A stretch of DNA of 64,000 nucleotides from Kineosporia mesophila (GTDB taxonomy: Bacteria; Actinomycetota; Actinomycetes; Actinomycetales; Kineosporiaceae), in the NCBI RefSeq assembly GCF_021129235.1, contig NZ_JAJOMA010000027.1, positions 38,290 to 102,289 on the forward strand, written 5' to 3'. Both the position numbers and the translations under genes were made by a program. This document shows, in pieces, positions 59,093 through 64,000 of the stretch (positions within the stretch are counted from its first letter, which is position 1; every line of letters begins with the position of its first letter). The notes beneath the pieces were generated by a model. It was not told where the DNA came from. It saw nothing but the letters and a program-made list of their open reading frames with translations, and searched no databases.

Positions 59093-60643
59093 TCAGCTGG
59101 GAATGACGCCTCGGGCCAGGTCGGGCAGCAGGGCTTCGGTGGCGCTCGTCAGAGCCTCGTCGTCGGCCAGGTCGGGGGCACCCAGCACCCTCAGCAGGCG
59201 CGCGACCACTCCCCCGGGCGAGCCGGTCCAGCAGTTCATCAGGGCGTCCGCGGCCGGGTCGGGGGTGCCGAAGAGCAGGCCACCGGAGGATGCATCGGGA
59301 CGGGTCGCACTGGCCCAGGCGGCCAGGGCGAGGATCTGGTGGTCGCCGGGCCGGGACGAGGAGTCGCGCAGCACCTGCACCCATCGCTGGGGCAGCTTGA
59401 GCGATCCGTCCGCGCCGATCTGCCGGAGCTCGTGCCGGACGGCGGTATTCGCGAAGCGGGCGACGAGAGCCTCGACGTACTGCGCCGGGTCGGGGCCGCC
59501 GGGCGGGAGCGAGGCCGCGACCTCGGCCCCGAACCCGCGCACGAATGTCTCGCCCCAGCCGGTGGCGAGCACGTCACCGATCGTGCGGCAGCCGGCGGCC
59601 AGGCCCAGATAGGCCAGGCCGGAATGGCTTCCGTTGAGCAGGCGGAGCTTGGTCAGCTGGAAGGGGACCACGTCGGCCACGAACTGCGCGCCACCGTGCT
59701 CCCAGGCGGGCCGGACGGCGCGAAAGGCGTCTTCCAGCACCCACTGGCTGTACGGCTCGCCGCTGACGGCCAGGTCGTCACGCGTCCCGAGCGCGGCCTG
59801 CGCCTGGTCAAGATCGTCCGGCGTCGTGGCGGGCACGATGCGGTCCACCACGGTCGAGGGGAAACCCACGTCGCGGCCGAGCCATTCGACGATCCGGGCG
59901 CTGTCGGGCCAGTTCGCCGCGGTGACGAAGTCACGCACCACCGTGGCCAGGGCCGGGCCGTTGCCGTCGAGGTTGTCGCAGCTCACCACGTCGATCGGGG
60001 CACCGGACGAGCGGAACCGGCCGGCCAGGGCGACGGCCAGAGCGCCCGGCACGGTCCGAACGACTCCCGCGGCCCGGCCCGGCCTGGTGCCACGAGCCCC
60101 GGCGGCCGATACCGCCTGACCCGCCGCCTCGAGGTCACTCGCGATCCGGGGATCGGCCAGGTCGAGCGGGCCGCCGCCCGGCACCCGGTGGTAGCCCTTC
60201 TCGGTCACGGTCAGGGTCACGGTGGTCACCTCCGGCGAGGCGATGAGCCGGTTCAGCTCCGCCGCGTCGTCGGCCAGGTGCAGCGCACCGACGAGCGATC
60301 CGACCACCTTCGGGCTGGCACCCTCCGGCGATCGGGTGGTCACGGAGAACAGGTGATCCTGGGCTCGGGCGCGGGCCACCACGGAGGCGTCGCGCGGGGC
60401 GACGGCCACGATCCCGGCGTCCGACCCGGTCGCCGCCGACGCGGCCTCGGTGTAAACGGCCTGATGAGCGCGGTGGAAGGCGCCGAGCCCGACATGCACC
60501 AGCCGGGCCCGCAGATCGCGGGGATCGACGGCGGGGCGGCACACCTCGGCCAGCCTTCCCAGCCCGTTCAGACTCAGGTGGGACGACGGCCGGTGCCCAC
60601 CCCCCGGGGGCTGGGGGACCACCCTGGGATTCTCGCCGTTCAC
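59093..60643 (-). CDS. uxuB: mannitol dehydrogenase family protein, probable fructuronate reductase
   Basis: A 516-residue polyol-specific long-chain dehydrogenase. It shows [20 protein letters not shown] (nucleotide loop), [27 protein letters not shown] and [16 protein letters not shown], where the catalytic Lys and the NGSHS motif are intact. Fructuronate reductase interconverts D-fructuronate and D-mannonate; the assignment over mannitol or tagaturonate reductase rests on coupling (GTGA overlap) to the mannonate dehydratase gene. The N-terminal 28 residues (Pro/Gly rich) are not conserved and the true start could be internal. Last gene of its operon, followed by a full repeat element. Confidence 0.88.
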   Translation of the reverse strand: MNGENPRVVPQPPGGGHRPSSHLSLNGLGRLAEVCRPAVDPRDLRARLVHVGLGAFHRAHQAVYTEAASAATGSDAGIVAVAPRDASVVARARAQDHLFSVTTRSPEGASPKVVGSLVGALHLADDAAELNRLIASPEVTTVTLTVTEKGYHRVPGGGPLDLADPRIASDLEAAGQAVSAAGARGTRPGRAAGVVRTVPGALAVALAGRFRSSGAPIDVVSCDNLDGNGPALATVVRDFVTAANWPDSARIVEWLGRDVGFPSTVVDRIVPATTPDDLDQAQAALGTRDDLAVSGEPYSQWVLEDAFRAVRPAWEHGGAQFVADVVPFQLTKLRLLNGSHSGLAYLGLAAGCRTIGDVLATGWGETFVRGFGAEVAASLPPGGPDPAQYVEALVARFANTAVRHELRQIGADGSLKLPQRWVQVLRDSSSRPGDHQILALAAWASATRPDASSGGLLFGTPDPAADALMNCWTGSPGGVVARLLRVLGAPDLADDEALTSATEALLPDLARGVIPS

Positions 60644-61848
60644 CAGTCGTGCACCGACCCGTCGAGACGACGCGCCACCGGCAGATATCTGGGGTCGTAG
60701 GGGTGACGCTCGGCGGCCTTCTCGTCGTACTCGACGCCGAGACCGGGTGCGTCGGAGAGGTTCAGCATGCCCTTCTCGAGCGTGACACCGGTGCGGAAGA
60801 CCTCCATCGTCTCGGCCACGTGCGGCATGTACTCCTGGATACCGAAGTTCGGCACGGTCAGGTCGACGTGCACGGCGGCGGCGAGACTCACGGGTGACAG
60901 GTCGGTGGCGCCGTGCGACCCGGTGCGCACGTGGTAGAGCGCGGCCAGGTCGAAAATCCGCCGCAGGTGCGTGATCCCGCCGGCGTGGGTGACAGTCGTG
61001 CGCACGTAGTCGATGAGCTGCTCGGTGATCAGGTCCTTGACGTCCCAGATCGAGTTGAGGATCTCACCGGTCGCGATCGGCGTGGTGGTGTGCTGACGGA
61101 TCAGCCGGAACGCGTCCTGGTTCTCGGCCGGCGTCGGGTCTTCCATCCAGAACAGGCGCACGTCCTCGACCGCCTTGCCCAAGCGCGCGGCCTCGATCGG
61201 GGTGAGCCGATGGTGGACGTCGTGGAGCAGGTGGAACCCGAACCCGAACTTCTCGCGGACCTGGGTCAGGTAGGTGGGGGCGAAGTCGAGGTAGGCCTCG
61301 GTCGACCAGGGCTGCTCGTCGGGCAGACTCGTGCTCGCGGGTTCGTAGACCACGCCCTTGCGCACCCCGTAGGAACCGCCGATGCCAGGTACGGCCGTTT
61401 GCGCGCGGATGGCCTGATAGCCCAGGTCACGAAAGCGCGCCACGTCGTCGAGCAGCGAGGGCACGTCGGTGCCGGAGGCGTGCGAGTAGACCATCACGCC
61501 GTCCCGCGAGCGCCCGCCCAGCAGCTGGTAGACGGGCAGGTTCGCGACCTTTCCCTTGATGTCCCACAGGGCCATGTCCACGGCCGCGATCGCCGTCATG
61601 GTGACCGGGCCCCGCCGCCAGTAGGCGCCGCGGTAGAGGTACTGCCAGATGTCTTCGATGCGGGCGGGGTCACGGCCGATGAGCAGGGGGACGAGGTGGT
61701 CCTTCAGGTAGCTGGCCACCGCGAGCTCACGACCGTTGAGGGTGGCGTCACCCAGGCCGGTCACGCCGTCCGACGTGGTGATCCTCAGGGTGACGAAGTT
61801 CCGTCCCGGGGAGGCGACGAAGACCTCCGCACGTTCGATCGTGCTCAT
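60640..61848 (-). CDS. manD: D-mannonate dehydratase, enolase superfamily (ManD/RspA)
   Basis: A 402-residue enolase-superfamily enzyme removing water from D-mannonate to give 2-keto-3-deoxygluconate. Metal ligands Asp210 (LLHDVHHRL), Glu236 (WMEDPTP) and Glu262 (ATGEILNS) fall at the positions known for characterised ManD, with His212 as a catalytic acid/base. HGATDLSP is the late His motif, and [15 protein letters not shown] is the ManD-specific insertion with the Tyr/Arg dyad. This is unrelated to UxuA-type dehydratases. The ATG at 61848 is used rather than a codon 13 residues upstream that would lie inside the promoter. Some ManD-group members also act on gluconate weakly. Confidence 0.94.
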   Translation of the reverse strand: MSTIERAEVFVASPGRNFVTLRITTSDGVTGLGDATLNGRELAVASYLKDHLVPLLIGRDPARIEDIWQYLYRGAYWRRGPVTMTAIAAVDMALWDIKGKVANLPVYQLLGGRSRDGVMVYSHASGTDVPSLLDDVARFRDLGYQAIRAQTAVPGIGGSYGVRKGVVYEPASTSLPDEQPWSTEAYLDFAPTYLTQVREKFGFGFHLLHDVHHRLTPIEAARLGKAVEDVRLFWMEDPTPAENQDAFRLIRQHTTTPIATGEILNSIWDVKDLITEQLIDYVRTTVTHAGGITHLRRIFDLAALYHVRTGSHGATDLSPVSLAAAVHVDLTVPNFGIQEYMPHVAETMEVFRTGVTLEKGMLNLSDAPGLGVEYDEKAAERHPYDPRYLPVARRLDGSVHDW

Positions 61849-61890
61849 TGACCCATCTCCTTCGGCGGTCACCGTGCGATGCAGCACTAG

Positions 61891-61907
61891 TATACAAGCA
61901 CTTGTTC
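61891..61907 (-). promoter_or_regulatory. GntR-type operator in manD-uxuB promoter
   Basis: TATACAAGCACTTGTTC contains the perfect dyad ACAAG-ca-CTTGT (61894-61905). It overlaps the minus-strand -10 TATACT (61889-61894). It is also 36 bp before the divergent GntR start, so one site could control both directions. Confidence 0.7.
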
Positions 61908-61942
61908 ATCAGCAGTGTGCCGCAGAATGGCGGTCCATTACG

Positions 61943-62668
61943 ATGGCCACCATGTCCCCCCGAAAAGCTGGTGGCAGTAGCCGGCAGGCCGTCTACGACT
62001 CGCTGCGCCGCCGCATCCTCGGCCTCGAGCTGGCCCCGGGCACCGCGCTGTCGGAGAACGACCTGGCCGCCGAGATGGGGGTGTCGCGCACCCCGGTGCG
62101 CGAGAGCATGATCCTGCTGTCGGAAGAGGGTCTGGTGCAGGTCTTCCCGAAGGTGGGCACGTTCGTCTCCCGGGTCGACGCCGGGCGCGTCGCCGACGCC
62201 CAGTTCCTGCGTGAGGCCGTGGAACTGAGCGCCCTGGACGACGTACCCGTCTCCCCCGACCCGGACCTCGTCGCCGCCCTGCGCGAGAACCTGGCGCAGC
62301 AACAGGTCCCGGACATCGACCGGGAAGAGTTCTTCCGCCTCGACGAGGAGTTCCACCATCACCTGATGAGCCTCAGCGGGCACGGGAACTCCTGGTCCGC
62401 CGTGGCTTCCGCCAAAGGACACCTGGACCGGGCCCGCCGCCTCGGCCTCTACGACGCCGCCTCGCCCCGGCCCTTCATCGACCAGCACGCCGACGTGCTC
62501 GGGGCGGTGCTGTCGGGCGACACCGAGGCCGCCCGGGCCACGCTGCGCGGCCATCTGCGCGCGGTGTTCGAAGACGTCGAGCGCATCCGCCGCCGCTCCC
62601 CCGAGCTCTTCGCCGCCGACCCGCACGCCGTGCCCGTGCGTCGCAGCGTGGCGGTGTGGGGCAACTAG
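61943..62668 (+). CDS. GntR/FCD-family regulator of the hexuronate locus
   Basis: A 241-residue regulator. Winged HTH: YDSLRRRILGLELAPGTALS, ENDLAAEMGVSRTPVRESMI, GLVQVFPKVGTFVS. The FCD domain carries metal/ligand residues in FLREAVELSALDD, FFRLDEEFHHHLMSLSGHGN and FIDQHADVLGAVLSGD. FCD regulators of this group (UxuR/KdgR/LgoR-like) sense hexuronates or KDG-type acids. It is divergent from manD with an operator between them. ATG 61943 or the in-frame ATG at 61952 may start it; neither has a strong ribosome site. It overlaps the convergent SRPBCC gene by four bases. Confidence 0.9.
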   Translation: MATMSPRKAGGSSRQAVYDSLRRRILGLELAPGTALSENDLAAEMGVSRTPVRESMILLSEEGLVQVFPKVGTFVSRVDAGRVADAQFLREAVELSALDDVPVSPDPDLVAALRENLAQQQVPDIDREEFFRLDEEFHHHLMSLSGHGNSWSAVASAKGHLDRARRLGLYDAASPRPFIDQHADVLGAVLSGDTEAARATLRGHLRAVFEDVERIRRRSPELFAADPHAVPVRRSVAVWGN

Positions 62669-63129
62669 TTCCGGTTGGGAGCCTCGGCCGCCACGGCCAG
62701 CCGGCGCAGCGACGACGTCAGGGCCTCTTCGGTGTTGGCGCGGGCCCGCCCGAAGCGCCGTTCGTCGGTCAGCTGCGACCAGTCGTAGGTGTGTGTGACC
62801 CGGGTGTTCGCGTCGTCCAGGGGCTCCAGCTCCCAGCGCCACAGATGACCGGGCGCCGTCGAACCGGGTTCGGACGGGTTCCAGGCGATCAGCCTGCCCT
62901 CCTCGAACTCCACCACCCGGTTCTCCCGGATCCCACCCCGGGTCAGCGCCATGACGAATACTTCGCCCAGCGCCCGCACCCGCTGACCCGACTCGGCCCG
63001 GGCCAGATTGTCGTTGCCGTCCCAGACCGGCTGCAGGCGCGGATCCGCGATCAGCTCGAAGATCCTCCCGGGCGTCGCGGCAATGTCCCGGACGGCCCGC
63101 ACGACGCGCTCTTCAACCTCACTGGTCAT
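62665..63129 (-). CDS. SRPBCC-family (START/Bet v1-like) protein
   Basis: A 154-residue helix-grip fold protein: VVRAVRDIAATPGRIFELIA, DPRLQPVWDGNDNLA, GGIRENRVVEFEEGRLIAWN, HLWRWELEPLDDANTRVTHT, YDW. This is the polyketide-cyclase/dehydrase-like group that binds hydrophobic ligands. The ATG at 63129 starts just before the conserved region. Convergent with GntR. No pathway is indicated. Confidence 0.85.
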   Translation of the reverse strand: MTSEVEERVVRAVRDIAATPGRIFELIADPRLQPVWDGNDNLARAESGQRVRALGEVFVMALTRGGIRENRVVEFEEGRLIAWNPSEPGSTAPGHLWRWELEPLDDANTRVTHTYDWSQLTDERRFGRARANTEEALTSSLRRLAVAAEAPNRN

Positions 63130-63263
63130 GTCGCCAGTCTGGTGCACGTGGACGGGTTCGGCTCGTTCGCGCCGCGAAAGCCTGTTATCGGGGATGGGGA
63201 GGATCCGGGGTGGCGAGCCCCTCCGGGAGCGCCAGGTGTGGCGCAACCTCGGGTTGGCTCGTG

Positions 63264-64000
63264 TCAGATGCTGCCGGGGCCGGAGATCGGGTTCGGGTAG
63301 CTGCGGGGGCCCACCTGGTAGGTGGGGGCGGGGCGTTCGGGGGCCTTGGGCCCGGGGGGCGGTGGCGGTGCGGGGGTTTCCGTCTCATTGCTTGAGGACG
63401 AGGCACGCGCCAGTGCTGTCGGTCCCCCCAGCGCGGGTGGCTGGGCCACGCGCGGAATACTGCCCGCCGAACCAACGGCCGGCGGCGGACTGTTCGCTGC
63501 GTAAAGCCTTCCGAGGGAACCGCTGGTACCCGGGGCCGAGACCGCCACCGGGCCGGTGCCTCCCGGACCAGGGACAGCACCGGACCCTGGGGTCCCGCCC
63601 AGGCCAGGTACCGTCCCGGCACCGGGCATCCCGGAACCGGACACTCCCGCGCCGGGCAACCCAGATCCGGGTGCTCCCGCGCCAGGCAAGCCTGCGCCGG
63701 GCAGACCGGCGCCGGGCACTCCCGTGCCGGACATACCCGCGCCCAGCAGTCCACCGCCCGGCATACCTCCGACACCAGGCATGGCTCCAGCCCCAGACGC
63801 CGCTCCGACACCCGCACCCGGTATCGTCCCGGCGCCCGGAAGACTTCCGGCGCCCGGACCAGTTGCACCGGGAAGGTTCACGACACCCCCGCCAACGCCG
63901 GCTCCAGCGCCCGGTACGGCTCCGGCACCGGGCCTGACTCCAGCCCCAGGGGCCGCGCCCGCTCCCGGAACCGCACCAGCACCCGGAACCACCCCGGCAC
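63264..64000 (-). CDS. Pro/Gly/Ala-rich repeat protein (5' end beyond window)
   Basis: At least 245 residues in frame from the right edge to a TGA at 63264. The visible N-terminal part is made of PGAG/LPGAGxPGAG-like units (for example GLPGAGLPGAGLPGAGAPGS), an elastin- or collagen-like low-complexity pattern. The last 90 residues are less regular: RLYAANSPPPAVGSAG, a Ser run (RASSSSNETE), PPPPPGPKAPERP and GPRSYPNPISGPGSI. The start is outside the window, so a signal peptide or folded head domain cannot be judged. Similar Pro/Gly-rich tails occur in actinobacterial surface and secretion-associated proteins; no function is assigned. 63130-63263 shows no gene. Confidence 0.7.
   Translation of the reverse strand, partial: AGVVPGAGAVPGAGAAPGAGVRPGAGAVPGAGAGVGGGVVNLPGATGPGAGSLPGAGTIPGAGVGAASGAGAMPGVGGMPGGGLLGAGMSGTGVPGAGLPGAGLPGAGAPGSGLPGAGVSGSGMPGAGTVPGLGGTPGSGAVPGPGGTGPVAVSAPGTSGSLGRLYAANSPPPAVGSAGSIPRVAQPPALGGPTALARASSSSNETETPAPPPPPGPKAPERPAPTYQVGPRSYPNPISGPGSI

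Overview
The window is very GC-rich, with tightly packed genes and frequent ATGA/GTGA start-stop overlaps. It carries several actinobacterial hallmarks: two F420-type (LLM) oxidoreductases, an MMPL transporter, NarL-type two-component pairs and GTG/TTG starts. It is a chromosomal segment of an actinomycete; a Kineosporiaceae-like host is plausible, but that is a guess. I see no rRNA, tRNA, CRISPR array, transposase, integrase or phage gene.

Layout. 1-9.2 kb: a partial Ser/Thr kinase fused to an ATPase, two aldo/keto reductases, a 3-hydroxyisobutyryl-CoA hydrolase-like protein, a 54-bp perfect palindrome and a MASE1-type hybrid histidine kinase. 8.2-16 kb: an Lrp-type regulator divergent from a DHA2 exporter, an LLM oxidoreductase, a chemoreceptor, and an AldR-like regulator divergent from alanine dehydrogenase. 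16-19.8 kb: a three-gene branched-chain 2-oxoacid dehydrogenase operon (E1alpha, E1beta, E2) with a TetR-like palindrome at its promoter. 19.8-23.5 kb: a cobalamin riboswitch followed by a family-5 solute-binding lipoprotein and a single-chain DppB-DppC permease, with no ATPase gene nearby. 23.5-27.4 kb: a membrane-anchored J-domain protein, a dienelactone hydrolase, a GntR regulator and an M20 peptidase. 27.4-33.8 kb: an arabinofuranoside-type sugar locus (GH127, CUT1 transporter without ATPase, divergent LacI).

33.9-45 kb is mixed accessory content: an eroded GH2 beta-mannosidase, a second LLM enzyme, two tiny HTH proteins, an MMPL/MarR pair, a histidine kinase without a recognisable phosphoacceptor coupled to a CBM-like membrane protein (plus a decayed copy of the latter's C-terminus), TetR, a serine hydrolase, an EVE-domain protein and an MFS remnant. 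45-49.3 kb: a D-amino-acid locus (D-aminoacylase, DSD1-like PLP enzyme, divergent FAD oxidase). 49.3-54.7 kb: KptA, LysR, a HAD-like protein, a TPR protein and a NarL/HK pair.

54.8-62.7 kb is a near-complete hexuronate/aldonate pathway in two minus-strand operons. MHS transporter, idonate-type dehydrogenase, KDG kinase and KDPG aldolase form one; mannonate dehydratase and fructuronate reductase form the other. Both promoters carry the same TATACAAG-type operator at the same distance from the start codon, and a GntR gene lies divergent. The right edge holds an SRPBCC protein and a Pro/Gly/Ala repeat protein that runs off the window.

The most unusual feature is a family of at least ten dispersed palindromic elements (arms like CGTGATCATGCAAAACCTCC). 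They sit mostly at gene 3' ends, donate stop codons to two genes, form a 58-bp perfect palindrome once, and occur twice in frame inside the J-domain gene.
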